DNA of 42,066 nt from Actinomycetes bacterium (GTDB lineage Bacteria; Actinomycetota; Acidimicrobiia; Acidimicrobiales; Bog-793). The position numbers and the translations under genes are program-made. A model generated the notes under the pieces. That model saw only the letters and a program-made list of their open reading frames with translations. It was not told the origin of the DNA and did no database searches. The stretch spans positions 30,360 through 72,425 of the forward strand of contig JAJYVX010000001.1 in the NCBI GenBank assembly GCA_021791795.1, written 5' to 3'. Below are positions 32,159 to 40,747 of the stretch, piece after piece. The first letter of the stretch is position 1. Every line of letters starts with the position of its first letter.

Positions 32159-33505
32159 TCAGCCGAGCCGGTGATGCGACCGGAGAAACCGGCTCTTGAA
32201 CCAGTCTCGTGCAGCCTCGGAGGCGGTCTGAAGCGTGCCGGGTTCCTCGAAGAGGTGCGTCGCGCCGGCGACGACGACCAGCCGGTTCTCGCAGCGCAGG
32301 TTGGACGCCGCCTGCTGGTTGAGCTCGAGCACGACGTCGTCGCTGCCACCGACGATGAACAGGGTCGGCGCGGTGACCTCGGCGAGGCGCGCTCCGGCGA
32401 GGTCGGGCCGCCCGCCTCGGGAGACGACGGCAGTCACATCCGGACCAAGTTCGGCCGCAGCCCACAGTGCAGCAGCTGCCCCGGTGCTCGCTCCGAAGTA
32501 GCCGACCGGTAGACCGGCCACGGCCGGCTCGGCGCGGACCCACTCCGTGGCCGCGACAAGCCGCCCGGCCAAGAGCCCGACGTCGAACACGTTCCACCTG
32601 TCGCGCTCCTCCGCCTCAGTGAGCAGGTCGAACAGGAGCGTCCCGATCGCTGCGCGGTGCAAGACGCCGGCGACGTACCTGTTGCGTTGGCTGTGTCGGC
32701 TGCTTCCGCTGCCGTGAGCGAACATGACGAGGCCGATCGCGTGCTCAGGGACGGTCAGGTGCCCGCCGAGCCGTATAGCACCCGCCTCGACGACCACCTC
32801 CTCGTCGTGCGAAAGGGGGTCGTCTGACCCTGGCCGCCTCTGGCGGTCCTGTTCTGTGAGGGACGATGCTTGCCTCGCGGCGCGCTCCAGGCATCGGACC
32901 ACCTCCTCGTCGGAGGTGTCGGAGAACTCTACGTAGTACTGACCGATTGCGAAGAAGATGTCCGGTGTCGCCAGGCTCACGAACTCGTCGGCGTCGTTCC
33001 CGATGCGTGCCTGCCAGCCAGGCGGTGCCACGGGAACGGCGAGCACCACACGCGCGGCACCTCGCGCCCGCGCGACCTGGCAGGCGGCGCGGGCGGTCGA
33101 CCCGGTCGCGATGCCGTCGTCGACCACGACGGCGGTGCGTCCTTCGAGTGCCGCGCGAGGGCGCTCACCGCGGTAGCACCTCGCCCTGCGCTCGAGCTCC
33201 ACTCGTTCGCGCGTCTCAACGGCGGCGATCTCAGCGTCCGTCACTCCGGTCGCCTGCACGACATCGTCGTTGAGGATGCGCACGCCGTCCTCGCCGATGG
33301 CGCCCATCCCGAGCTCGGGCTGGAAGGGTACTCCGAGCTTGCGAACCACGAGGACGTCAAGCGGCGCTTCGAGCGCGACGGCCACCTCGGAAGCGACCAC
33401 CACCCCACCTCTCGGCAAGCCGAGCACGACGAGCGGCTTGCCCCGCATGAACTCCAGCCGCTCGGCGAGCAGGCGCCCAGCCTCACCGCGATCGAGGAAC
33501 GTCAT
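32159..33505 (-). CDS. Phosphoribosyltransferase-alpha/beta hydrolase fusion protein
   Basis: About 448 residues in two domains. Residues 1-215 are a type I phosphoribosyltransferase: VLGLPRGGVVVASEVAVALE, VVRKLGVPFQPELGMGAIGE and the PRPP loop AVVVDDGIATGSTARAA. Residues 235-448 are a dienelactone hydrolase-like fold: IGLVMFAHGSGSSRHSQRN, nucleophile VGYFGASTGAAAALWAA (Ser), LFIVGGSDDVV (Asp) and VVAGATHLFEEPG (His). The same fusion occurs in many actinobacteria and proteobacteria, including mycobacterial Rv0571c of the DosR regulon. AGGAGGT lies 4-5 nt before ATG 33505, which is preferred over ATG 33535. Neither substrate is known. It is probably last in a flavodoxin-DUF4389-fusion operon. 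Confidence 0.9.
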   Translation of the reverse strand: MTFLDRGEAGRLLAERLEFMRGKPLVVLGLPRGGVVVASEVAVALEAPLDVLVVRKLGVPFQPELGMGAIGEDGVRILNDDVVQATGVTDAEIAAVETRERVELERRARCYRGERPRAALEGRTAVVVDDGIATGSTARAACQVARARGAARVVLAVPVAPPGWQARIGNDADEFVSLATPDIFFAIGQYYVEFSDTSDEEVVRCLERAARQASSLTEQDRQRRPGSDDPLSHDEEVVVEAGAIRLGGHLTVPEHAIGLVMFAHGSGSSRHSQRNRYVAGVLHRAAIGTLLFDLLTEAEERDRWNVFDVGLLAGRLVAATEWVRAEPAVAGLPVGYFGASTGAAAALWAAAELGPDVTAVVSRGGRPDLAGARLAEVTAPTLFIVGGSDDVVLELNQQAASNLRCENRLVVVAGATHLFEEPGTLQTASEAARDWFKSRFLRSHHRLG

Positions 33506-33568
33506 GACCACCTCCTGATGCAGTGCCGCGGTCATCCGGCGAGGTGCGGGCGCGGGATCGGCGGCGCC

Positions 33569-34261
33569 TCACGCCGCGAGCGGCAGCTCGCCCGGTGCCT
33601 CCGGCGGGGTGCCACGATCGGCACCACCACCGTCGTACCGGAACGGCGGGTACTCGTCGCGCATCAGAGCCACGTATGCGAGCACCCGGAAGCACCACCG
33701 GCTGAGGCCGATCGTCACGTCGAAGAGCTGGCGCGGGTAGCTCCCGGTGAGCGCGAGGACGACGGCGCCGGCGAGAGCGAGGAGGGCGATCACCCCACCG
33801 CCACCGGTGAGTCGCCAGGCTCCGCCGGCGTTGAGCCCGAAGCCCCCGGCGAGCACGCCGACGATGATGTACTGCGGGATGGCGAGCAGCCACCACTTGA
33901 CGAGCACGAGACCCCGGGACAGCCGTTCGGGGTAGTCGACGTGGAAGTCGGCCGGGTAATCCGGGTCCGACTTGAGGCTGAAGGGGGGGTAGGCATCGGT
34001 GCCGAAGGCGTTGATGCCGTAGAAGGCGACTCGCCATGTCCAGCGCATCACGCCGACGTTGAATTCGAAGATGTTGCGCGGATAGCGCGCCGTGACGAGG
34101 ATCGAGAAGCCGGCCACGATCGTGAGCAGGCTCAGCGCCATCCACAGCACGACGAGGCACAGGAAGTGCGGGATGAGAAGCGCCCACTTCACGAGCCAGA
34201 GCAGGCGGTTGATCGGCTCGTCCAGCCGGGCGTCCAGCCGGGCGGGGTAAGGCTGCGCCAA
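33569..34261 (-). CDS. DUF4389 membrane protein
   Basis: About 230 residues with four or five transmembrane helices arranged as two similar halves: INRLLWLVKWALLIPHFLCL, VVLWMALSLLTIVAGFSIL, TARYPRNIFEFNVGVMRWTW, then LVLVKWWLLAIPQYIIVGVL, LTGGGGVIALLALAGAVVLA, TGSYPRQLFDVTIGLSRWCF, with YPPFSL / YPPFRY after each half. This internal duplication is the DUF4389 pattern; its function is not known. TTG 34261, 7 nt after GGAGGTG, is the likely start; GTG 34270 overlaps that site. The flavodoxin gene ends 17 bp upstream, suggesting one operon. Confidence 0.88.
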   Translation of the reverse strand: MAQPYPARLDARLDEPINRLLWLVKWALLIPHFLCLVVLWMALSLLTIVAGFSILVTARYPRNIFEFNVGVMRWTWRVAFYGINAFGTDAYPPFSLKSDPDYPADFHVDYPERLSRGLVLVKWWLLAIPQYIIVGVLAGGFGLNAGGAWRLTGGGGVIALLALAGAVVLALTGSYPRQLFDVTIGLSRWCFRVLAYVALMRDEYPPFRYDGGGADRGTPPEAPGELPLAA

Positions 34262-34277
34262 CGTGCTCACCTCCGGT

Positions 34278-34793
34278 TCATGCCGCGGGCGCTGCCGAGA
34301 GCTGCTCGGCGACGGACCGCGCCCAGCTGGCAACTTCCTGCCAGTCGCGGAAGTCCCCGTCGAGGCTGCGGAAAGCGAGCGTGGCTGCCCGCTGCAGGCC
34401 GCGCAGGTTGTGCCGGTCGAGCCGCCCGGCGAACATCCGGTGCTCGCGAGCTTGGGTCGCTTTCATCACCCCTGGCAGGTCACCCGGGTCCGCACCCATC
34501 TGCTGCGCGAGCTTTCGCGTCGGGTCGCCCACAGGGCCGCTCGAGAAGAGCCAGACCGGCCGGCCGGGCAATTCCGCCCCGATCCTGCGTGCTAGCTCGG
34601 TGGCCGGCGCCAACCAGTGGCCGGTGTAGACCGCGCTCCCGAGGACGACGGCGTCGAACCCTCCGAGCTCCCCGACCTGCTCGGGCCGGAGCACCGTCAC
34701 CTCGAACCCGGCAGATCGCAGCGTCTCGCCGATCGCCTCTGCAATAGCCGCGGTCGCACCGTAACGGGATGCTGCTGTGACAAGGATCCTCAT
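34278..34793 (-). CDS. Flavodoxin-domain protein (HemG-like protoporphyrinogen oxidase type)
   Basis: 171 residues of one flavodoxin fold. MRILVTAASRYGATAAIAEA is the FMN-phosphate loop (TAASRYGAT), FDAVVLGSAVYTGHWLAPA the 50s loop around the flavin ring, and PVWLFSSGPVGDPTRK the third FMN-contacting segment. The GSAVYTGHW form is typical of the menaquinone-dependent protoporphyrinogen oxidase/flavodoxin group; whether it makes heme or is a general redox carrier is undecided. GGGGTGA precedes ATG 34793. It heads the minus-strand operon with DUF4389 and the phosphoribosyltransferase fusion. Confidence 0.88.
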   Translation of the reverse strand: MRILVTAASRYGATAAIAEAIGETLRSAGFEVTVLRPEQVGELGGFDAVVLGSAVYTGHWLAPATELARRIGAELPGRPVWLFSSGPVGDPTRKLAQQMGADPGDLPGVMKATQAREHRMFAGRLDRHNLRGLQRAATLAFRSLDGDFRDWQEVASWARSVAEQLSAAPAA

Positions 34794-34976
34794 GTGTCAC
34801 CCCGCTTGCTGCTTCACGTCGAGGGTACGAGCCTGCCGGCCTCTGCGAAAGGGGCGAAGGGCCCTTCTTGCAACCTCGCGTTCGCGATGACGCCGGTAGC
34901 TCGGTCACCGCTGGGCACACTCCTGCGGGCCTTTCGGCTCTACTGCGCCGGCCTCCTCGGGCATAGGGTGATCGGC
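34794..34976. other. Gap between flavodoxin and 2Fe-2S remnant
   Basis: 183 bp divergent gap; no gene, repeat or clear promoter pair seen. Confidence 0.4.
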
Positions 34977-35252
34977 ATGCCCGAAGTGGTGGTGAACGGC
35001 CGCGCCCACGAACTCGGCGGCGTGAGCGGGCTGCTCATCGGCTGGACACGTGGTGCGCTCGGTCTCAGCGGGGCCAAGCCCGGCTGCGACGAGAGGGAAC
35101 GCGGCGTCTGCACCGTGCTCGTCGACGGAGAGTCGGTGCTCTCGTGCCGGACGCCGGTAGCCGACGTCGCAGGACGCGTGGTCACGACAGTCGAGGATTC
35201 GCCTTCGGTCCGCGACTTCACCCGGCGCAAAGGCGGAAATCGTGGGCTGTGA
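34977..35252 (+). pseudogene. Remnant of a [2Fe-2S] subunit of a xanthine/CO dehydrogenase-type enzyme
   Basis: MPEVVVNGRAHELGGVSGLL, LSGAKPGCDERERGVCTVLV and ESVLSCRTPVADVAGRVVTT match the N-terminal plant-ferredoxin-like domain of CoxS/XdhC-type subunits, where the usual motif is GCDEGECGACTVLVDG. Here the second cluster cysteine is Arg (CDERERGVC), so one of four ligands is lost. The protein stops after 91 residues, lacking the second [2Fe-2S] domain with its QCGFC-type motif. It is non-functional as a ferredoxin subunit and directly followed by a large-subunit tail in another frame. Confidence 0.75.
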
Positions 35253-35310
35253 CCGGCCGGCCACAGCTTCGGCCGACACGGCTCCGGCCGACACAGCTTC
35301 GGCCTGTGCC

Positions 35311-35424
35311 GGCGACACGCCGATGATCGCTCCTGCACCTGCCGTGGCCGACGCCGTCTTCGACGCCGCCGGTCGGCTCCTGCGCGACCTCCCACTCACG
35401 CCCGGCCGGCGCCTGCCGGCCTGA
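35311..35424 (+). pseudogene. C-terminal tail of a molybdenum hydroxylase large subunit (CoxL/XdhA-like)
   Basis: GDTPMIAPAPAVADAVFDAA and GRLLRDLPLTPGRRLPA, ending at TGA 35422-35424, resemble the conserved last 40 residues of molybdenum hydroxylase large subunits (typically ...AAPAIANAVxDAxGVRxxxLPLTPExV). It lies in a different frame from the 2Fe-2S remnant, so the middle of a multi-gene locus is gone. Between them are 15-bp direct repeats (GGCCGACACGGCTCC, GGCCGACACAGCTTC) at 35271-35300. Confidence 0.65.
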
Positions 35425-35439
35425 CAGCAGGAGATGTCC

Positions 35440-36891
35440 ATGAAGCCTGCAGGCACGCGAACTCCGTCCACGGAGGCAGGCGGGGGAATGGCGATCGTCG
35501 TCGTGATGATCGGCGTGATGATCACGGCGATCGACACGACCATCGTCGTGCTCGCCCTGCCCGAGATCGAGCGGTCCCTCCACGTGGCCCTCGATTCGGT
35601 CATCTGGGTGGTCATCGGATACCTGCTCATCATCACCCTTCTCGCGACCCAGGTCGGCCGCCTCGGCGACATGTTCGGTCGTGTCCGCATGTACGAGGCG
35701 GGTTTCCTCGTGTTCATCCTCGGCTCGGCACTGTGCGCCGTGGCATGGGACGAGACGTCGATCGTTGCGTTTCGCCTGCTGCAGGGCGTGGGCGGCGCCC
35801 TGGTCACCGCCAACAGCGGTGCGATCATCGCCGACCTGTTCCCACGCGAGCAGCGGGGCAAGGCATACGGTTACAACGGGATCGGCTTCAGCTTGGGTGC
35901 CGTCCTCGGGATCCTGCTCGGCGGTCTCATCGTCACCTACGTGTCGTGGCGCTGGATCTTCTGGATCAACGTGCCGATCGGCCTCGTCGGCGTCTGGCTC
36001 GCCCTCCGCTTGCTGCACGAGCGTGGGGAACGGGCGCGCCACCGCCTCGACGTCGTCGGCATGATCTCGCTCGGACTCGGGCTCTTCGGAGTCCTTTGGG
36101 CGGTGACGAAGCTGGCGACGACCCCCTTCGACTCCGAGATCCTCGGCTACCTCGTCGGCGGTCTTGTCCTCATCGGGCTCTTCGTCCTAGTCGAGCAACG
36201 GGCGGCAGAGCCGATGCTCGACCTCTCGCTGTTCAGCGTCCCCACGATGACGCCGTCGCTGTTGGCGTCGCTCTTCCAGGGCCTCGCCAACTACGCCGTG
36301 CTCTTCCTCGTCATCATGTACCTCCAGGGAGTCCGGCACCTCTCGCCGATCCACGCCTCCCTGCTTCTCATCCCCGGCTATCTCATAGGCGCGGGCATCG
36401 GGCCGCTCGCCGGCAGGCTGGCCGATCGCTTCGCGCCGGTCCTTCCGGCCACCGCAGGGCTCGGCATCCAGGTCGTCGCGCTGTTCATCTACGCCCACCT
36501 CGCAGTCACGACCGGGCTCTGGCTCGTCGTGGTCGCAAGCGTGGTGAACGGTCTCGGCGCCAGCTGCTTCTTCCCGGCCAACATCTCGGCGGTCATGAAG
36601 GCATCTCCGCCCACCGCCTTCGGGATCTCCTCGGGCATGCTGCGCACGTTCGCCAACGTGGGCATGGTGTTCTCGTTCTCGATGGCGATCCTCATCGCGT
36701 CCCGCAGCATCAGCCGCAAGCTCGCCTTCGCCATCTTCGTCGGCTCGACGAGCCTGCGGCCGGCGGATGCAATTGCCTTCACGTCGGGGCTCCACGCGGC
36801 GTTCTATGCCTCGATGGGCCTAATGGCGCTCGCAGCCCTCCTCTCGGCCGCACGGGCTACGGCGATCGGTGGCGCCGGACACCGCCCCTAG
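35440..36891 (+). CDS. MFS drug/solute exporter, DHA2 (14-TM, EmrB/QacA) type
   Basis: About 483 residues with many hydrophobic helices. Helix 1 with the family motif ITAIDTTIVVLALPEIERSL, the motif A loop LGDMFGRVRMYEAG between helices 2 and 3, motif B FRLLQGVGGALVTANSGAI, motif C GIGFSLGAVLGILLGGLI (antiporter signature) and WRWIFWINVPIGLVGVWLAL all fit proton-coupled exporters of the DHA2 family. CAGGAG at 35428-35433 is 6 nt before ATG 35440, preferred over ATG 35434. The substrate is unknown. It is 15 bp downstream of the dehydrogenase remnant, so its former operon context may have been lost. Confidence 0.92.
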   Translation: MKPAGTRTPSTEAGGGMAIVVVMIGVMITAIDTTIVVLALPEIERSLHVALDSVIWVVIGYLLIITLLATQVGRLGDMFGRVRMYEAGFLVFILGSALCAVAWDETSIVAFRLLQGVGGALVTANSGAIIADLFPREQRGKAYGYNGIGFSLGAVLGILLGGLIVTYVSWRWIFWINVPIGLVGVWLALRLLHERGERARHRLDVVGMISLGLGLFGVLWAVTKLATTPFDSEILGYLVGGLVLIGLFVLVEQRAAEPMLDLSLFSVPTMTPSLLASLFQGLANYAVLFLVIMYLQGVRHLSPIHASLLLIPGYLIGAGIGPLAGRLADRFAPVLPATAGLGIQVVALFIYAHLAVTTGLWLVVVASVVNGLGASCFFPANISAVMKASPPTAFGISSGMLRTFANVGMVFSFSMAILIASRSISRKLAFAIFVGSTSLRPADAIAFTSGLHAAFYASMGLMALAALLSAARATAIGGAGHRP

Positions 36892-37280
36892 CGCTCGACT
36901 CCGAGGCGTGCCAGCGCTGCCCCGTCAGGTCCCTGCTGCCGCCGGAGGTCCGCCGGCGTCTGCAATGGCGCGCTCGCGGCCAGCTTGTACACGAGTCAGA
37001 CAAGCACGCGGGCCGTGCGCGATGGGATCTGTCTCAGGTGCTCGGGGCCGCTGACCGTCATCTCGAGAGCGACAAGGGGAGAGAGCTCGAGACCGTGCTC
37101 GAGGCGATCCTGGCCGCGGCCGCCCGCACTGGCCGTATACGAGGGAGCCGGCGAGGAGGAGTTCGAGTGCTGCCTTGCCGGCGTCGGATCAGCTCGGCGA
37201 GATGCTCGGCGGGGGAATAGCGGCGCGCGCCGCCGCTTCGCGATCCTCGACACGAACGAGGTTCCGTGAACACGAGTGGT
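36892..37280. other. Region without a confident gene between exporter and phosphatase
   Basis: 389 bp. A frame from about 36930 to 37130 reads RCPVRSLLPPEVRRRLQWRA, LVHESDKHAGRARWDLSQVL, RELETVLEAILAAAARTGRI, which has a protein-like look but no clear start and no recognised family. It then seems to continue in another frame (LAVYEGAGEEEFECCLAGVG, 37130-37195). It may be a decayed small gene. Confidence 0.4.
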
Positions 37281-37904
37281 TCAGCCTGGAGCCGCTCCGC
37301 CTCTAGCCCGGCCCTGCGGCGCCGGCCCGGTGGATCCGAGCCTGACGACCGTCCAGGAGGTGTCCGCCGCGGCTCGCTTCAGCTCGGACCACGAGCCGGT
37401 CGGCAGGGCGACAGCGTCGACCTCGAGCGCCGGCAGCAGAGATCGGAGGAGGATGCGGAGGACGGCATCGTGGGTCACGAGCACGACCCTCTGGACGGTG
37501 CCGGCACCACGCCCGGGGCCGACAGCGTCCGCCAGGGCGGCGAGCGCCCTCATCTCCACGGCGTCCCGTCGTTCGACTCCAGGCGCATCGTCGACCGACC
37601 CGAAGCGCTCCTCCAACTCTGAAGGACTGTGCCCTGCCCAGCTCCCGTAGGAGCGGTCCCGCAGCCGGGCGTCGAGCGTCACCGGGCGCGAGCTGGAGAC
37701 AAGCACATGGGCCGTCCCGACGGCGCGCGAGAGCGGGCTCGAGACGACGACGTCGAGCGGGACACCGCGGAACGCTTCGCCGAGAGCCGCTGCCTCCGCT
37801 TCGCCGACCGAGTCGAGCGGCACGTCGATCTCGCCGCGCAGGCGCCCAGCGGCATTCAGCTCCGTGCGACCGTGGCGGACGAGGAGGAGGCGGCGGTCGG
37901 TCAT
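37281..37904 (-). CDS. Histidine phosphatase (phosphoglycerate mutase-like) family protein
   Basis: 207 residues with the RHG motif LLLVRHGRTELNAAGRLRGE (catalytic His near residue 11), VVVSSPLSRAVGTAHVLVSS (second Arg), DRSYGSWAGHSPSELEERFG (Glu acid region) and VVLVTHDAVLRILLRSLLPA (second catalytic His). This is the branch that includes cobalamin-pathway CobC, phosphoglycerate mutase-like and nucleotide phosphatases; the substrate cannot be chosen. The start ATG 37904 opens MTDRRLLLVRHG. It is divergent from prfC with a 261-bp gap. Confidence 0.92.
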   Translation of the reverse strand: MTDRRLLLVRHGRTELNAAGRLRGEIDVPLDSVGEAEAAALGEAFRGVPLDVVVSSPLSRAVGTAHVLVSSSRPVTLDARLRDRSYGSWAGHSPSELEERFGSVDDAPGVERRDAVEMRALAALADAVGPGRGAGTVQRVVLVTHDAVLRILLRSLLPALEVDAVALPTGSWSELKRAAADTSWTVVRLGSTGPAPQGRARGGAAPG

Positions 37905-38165
37905 TGTCGTTGCTCAGGGCTTGAGGCGCCACCGTGGGTGGGCGTCGCGTCGCCGTCAGCACGATACCGTTCCGCCGACGGTGCAAGAGCTCCCTCGCGA
38001 CGAGTTTCGGGGAGGACCTCTACTGCCGGCCGGGCAACCGGGTGCAAGGAGGTGAGCCGACGACCGGTAGCCGTCGAGGCGAGCGCCGGACGAGCAGGGC
38101 GCAGCTCGGTGTGGCCGCGCTCCACCGGTACTCTGCCTCGGCGTGAGGGTGTTGTCGGCTGAACG
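37905..38165. other. Divergent gap between phosphatase and prfC
   Basis: 261 bp holding both promoters; no clear -35/-10 pair, hairpin or repeat recognised. Confidence 0.4.
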
Positions 38166-39839
38166 GTGGCGGGCGCGATCAAAGGTGTGCATCAGATCGG
38201 CGACGGGGCGCGCTCGCACTCCGGCGCTGCGCCAGTGAGCCTCGCTGCTGCGGCGGACATCGCCGTACCCACCGAAGCAGCGCGGCGCCGGACGTTCGCC
38301 ATCATCAGCCATCCGGACGCCGGGAAGACGACTCTCACGGAGAAGTTCCTCCTCTACGCGGGAGCGGTGGTCGAGGCAGGCGCGGTGAAGGCCCGTGCCG
38401 GGCACAGGCGGGCGAAGTCGGACTGGATGGAAATCGAGCAGCGGCGCGGCATCTCGATCACGTCCACGGTGCTGCAGTTCACCTACCGGGACCACGTGGT
38501 CAACCTGCTCGACACACCGGGCCACCGGGACTTCTCCGAGGACACCTATCGGGTGCTCGCAGCGGCGGACGCGGCGGTGATGATCCTCGACGTGGCGAAG
38601 GGGGTCGAGGCCCAGACGCTCAAGCTGTTCGAGGTGTGCCGAGCCCGCTCTCTCCCCGTTCTCACGTTCCTCAACAAGTACGACCGGCCAGGGCGCGACC
38701 CGTTGGAGCTGCTCGACGAGATCGAAGCCCTGATCGGGCTGCACCCGACGCCGGTGACCTGGCCGGTCGGCGTCGCCGGTAACTTCCGCGGCGTGCTCGA
38801 CCGGCGCGACGGCAGTTTCGTGCGCTACCGGCGGACGGCGCATGGTGCCACCGCTGCCCTCGAGGAGCGTCTCGAGCCGGGCCGGGCGGCGGGTGAGGAA
38901 GGCTCGGCCTGGCATCAGGCGCAGGAGGCTTCGCACCTGCTCGACGAAGTCGGTGCCACGCTCGACGAGTCGTCGTTCCGGGCGGGCGAGTCGAGCCCGC
39001 TCTTCGTCGGATCGGCGCTCACCAACTTCGGGGTCCGCCACGTGCTGGACGCGATCGTGGATCTTGTGCCGCCGGCGTCGCCTCGCGCTGACGCAGAAGG
39101 GCACCTCCGTCCCCTCGGCGCGCCCTTCGCCGGCTTCGTCTTCAAGATCCAGGCGAACATGGACCCGGGCCATCGTGACCACTTGGCCTTCGTGCGGGTG
39201 TGCTCGGGGCGCTTCGTCCGGGGCATGACACTCGTGCACGAGCCGAGCGGGCGGCTGTTCGCGACCAAGTACGCGATGTCGATCTTCGGTTCCGAACGCG
39301 ACACGATCGACCTCGCGTACCCCGGGGACGTCGTCGGCCTCGTCAACGCCAGCGGGCTTCAGATCGGCGACACGCTCTACGAGCGCGAACCGGTGGTCTT
39401 CCCGCCGATCGCCACCTTCGCTCCCGAGCTTTTCGCCACGGCCCGGCCCCGCGACACCGGCCGCCACAAGCAGTTCGACCGTGGTCTCGCCCAGCTCGAG
39501 CGCGAGGGTGTCGTCCAGGTGCTGCGTGACCCCGACGGCGATCCGGTGCCCATGCTGGCCGCCGTCGGCGCAATGCAGTTCGAGGTGTTCGCGCACCGCC
39601 TCGAGCACGAGTTCGGAGCGCAAGCCCACCTCACCCCGGCTCCCTACAAGGCAGCACGCCGGACGGATCGCCGTACCAGGGAGCGCCTACGCGACGTGCG
39701 GGGCGCGAGGATCGTCCAGCGAGCCGACGGCACGCTCCTAGCGCTCTTCGAGAGCTCTTTCCACGCGCAGCGCCTCGAGCACGACCATCCCGACTGGTGC
39801 CTCGATCCGGTGCTGAGCGCAGGAGATAGGGTGTCCTGA
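38166..39839 (+). CDS. prfC: Peptide chain release factor 3
   Basis: About 557 residues; a translational GTPase that recycles class-1 release factors after termination. G1 is IISHPDAGKTTLTEKFLLYA, followed by AKSDWMEIEQRRGISITSTV (G2, switch I), NLLDTPGHRDFSEDTYRVL (G3), TFLNKYDRPGRDPLELLDEI (G4), then domain II (GHRDHLAFVRVCSGRFVRGM) and domain III (AVGAMQFEVFAHRLEHEFGA). The HPDAGKTT form of G1 is diagnostic of RF3 within the EF-G group. The first GTG at 38166 gives a long N-terminal extension; GTG 38235 (MSLAAAADIAVPTEAARRRT) would give the usual length. Neither has a good ribosome-binding site. Confidence 0.94.
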   Translation: MAGAIKGVHQIGDGARSHSGAAPVSLAAAADIAVPTEAARRRTFAIISHPDAGKTTLTEKFLLYAGAVVEAGAVKARAGHRRAKSDWMEIEQRRGISITSTVLQFTYRDHVVNLLDTPGHRDFSEDTYRVLAAADAAVMILDVAKGVEAQTLKLFEVCRARSLPVLTFLNKYDRPGRDPLELLDEIEALIGLHPTPVTWPVGVAGNFRGVLDRRDGSFVRYRRTAHGATAALEERLEPGRAAGEEGSAWHQAQEASHLLDEVGATLDESSFRAGESSPLFVGSALTNFGVRHVLDAIVDLVPPASPRADAEGHLRPLGAPFAGFVFKIQANMDPGHRDHLAFVRVCSGRFVRGMTLVHEPSGRLFATKYAMSIFGSERDTIDLAYPGDVVGLVNASGLQIGDTLYEREPVVFPPIATFAPELFATARPRDTGRHKQFDRGLAQLEREGVVQVLRDPDGDPVPMLAAVGAMQFEVFAHRLEHEFGAQAHLTPAPYKAARRTDRRTRERLRDVRGARIVQRADGTLLALFESSFHAQRLEHDHPDWCLDPVLSAGDRVS

Positions 39840-40049
39840 GCGACGACCCACCGCTGTCCTGCGCGACGACCCAGACTGCCGCGACCACCAGGGCCGATCT
39901 GACGGCACCGTAGGCGCGGCGCTGAAGCCGCACCTGCCCGCTTCGGTGCACCGCGCCCGGTGAGCGCGGTCGCCCGGTGAGCGCGGTCCTGCAAGCCGAG
40001 AGTGCCTGAGCTCTGGGAGCCTGCCCTGTCTCGGCGTAGGGTGGCTGCG
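39840..40049. repeat. Intergenic region with a 17-bp tandem repeat
   Basis: CGCCCGGTGAGCGCGGT is present twice in tandem at 39954-39970 and 39971-39987. Nothing else is seen in the 210-bp gap apart from a possible weak SD (AGGGTGG, about 40038-40045) for the macrodomain gene. Confidence 0.7.
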
Positions 40050-40595
40050 GTGCCGGAGCACAGCGTCGAGATCGGCGCCACCAGGATCGAGCTCGCCGTT
40101 GGCGACATCGCCGCCCAGCCCGACATCGATGCCGTGGTGAACGCCGCCAACGCCCAGTTGCTCCCAGGCGGGGGCGTTGCCGGGGCCATCCATCGAGCCG
40201 CGGGACCCGGCCTTCGCGAGGAGTGCCGGCGGCTCGCTCCCATCTCGCCGGGCGAGGCAGTGATGACGCGCGGGCACCGGCTTCCGAACGCCTACGTCAT
40301 CCACTGCCTCGGACCGGTGTACGGCGTGGACCGGCCCGAGGATCAGCTCTTGGCGGCCTGCTACAGGAATGCGCTCGCGATCGCCGACCGGCAGGGCTTG
40401 CGATCCGTGGCGTTCCCCGCCATCTCGACCGGAGCGTTCGGCTACCCCCTGGAACGGGCGACCGAGGTCGCCATCAGCTCCGTGCTCGCAACGGTCGAGC
40501 GCCTCAAATCGGTTCGAACCGTCCGGTTCGTCCTCGCCGGCGAGGAGGCTCTGCGCGTCCACGACGAGGTGTTGCGGCGCCTTCTCGCCCGTTGA
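40050..40595 (+). CDS. Macrodomain (ADP-ribose-binding/hydrolase) protein
   Basis: About 181 residues of one macrodomain: DAVVNAANAQLLPGGGVAGA (NAAN and glycine-rich loop that bind ADP-ribose; IHRAAG follows), AVMTRGHRLPNAYVIHCLGP, RSVAFPAISTGAFGYPLERA (second phosphate loop ISTGAFGYP) and VRFVLAGEEALRVHDEVL. Related enzymes remove ADP-ribose from proteins or hydrolyse O-acetyl-ADP-ribose. The NAAN asparagine used for catalysis in MacroD-type enzymes is kept. GTG 40050 follows an AGGGTGG box by 4-5 nt; GTG 40002 is possible. No ADP-ribosyltransferase partner is adjacent. Confidence 0.93.
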   Translation: MPEHSVEIGATRIELAVGDIAAQPDIDAVVNAANAQLLPGGGVAGAIHRAAGPGLREECRRLAPISPGEAVMTRGHRLPNAYVIHCLGPVYGVDRPEDQLLAACYRNALAIADRQGLRSVAFPAISTGAFGYPLERATEVAISSVLATVERLKSVRTVRFVLAGEEALRVHDEVLRRLLAR

Positions 40596-40747
40596 CCGCC
40601 TCGGCTCGCAAGGATCGGGCGCTCCGCCGGACAGGCTCGCAAGGGCGGGCGCGTCGGAACTGGTCCGCAAGCGCGGGCAGCCTTCGAGCCGGTCCGCCGA
40701 CACCTTGGCGGGGCGGTCATCTGGTGCGGAGAGCTGTACTGCCCTGA
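40596..40747. other. Gap with degenerate repeats upstream of a transposase remnant
   Basis: GGCTCGCAAGGATCGGGCGC, GGCTCGCAAGGGCGGGCGCG and GGTCCGCAAGCGCGGGCAG follow one another (about 40602-40680), three diverged direct copies of a roughly 20-bp unit. No gene is seen. Confidence 0.55.

Noticed and set aside
37956-39629. Antisense open frame (557 aa) opposite prfC
   Set aside because: RF3 motifs on the plus strand are complete and the antisense translation has no recognisable family.
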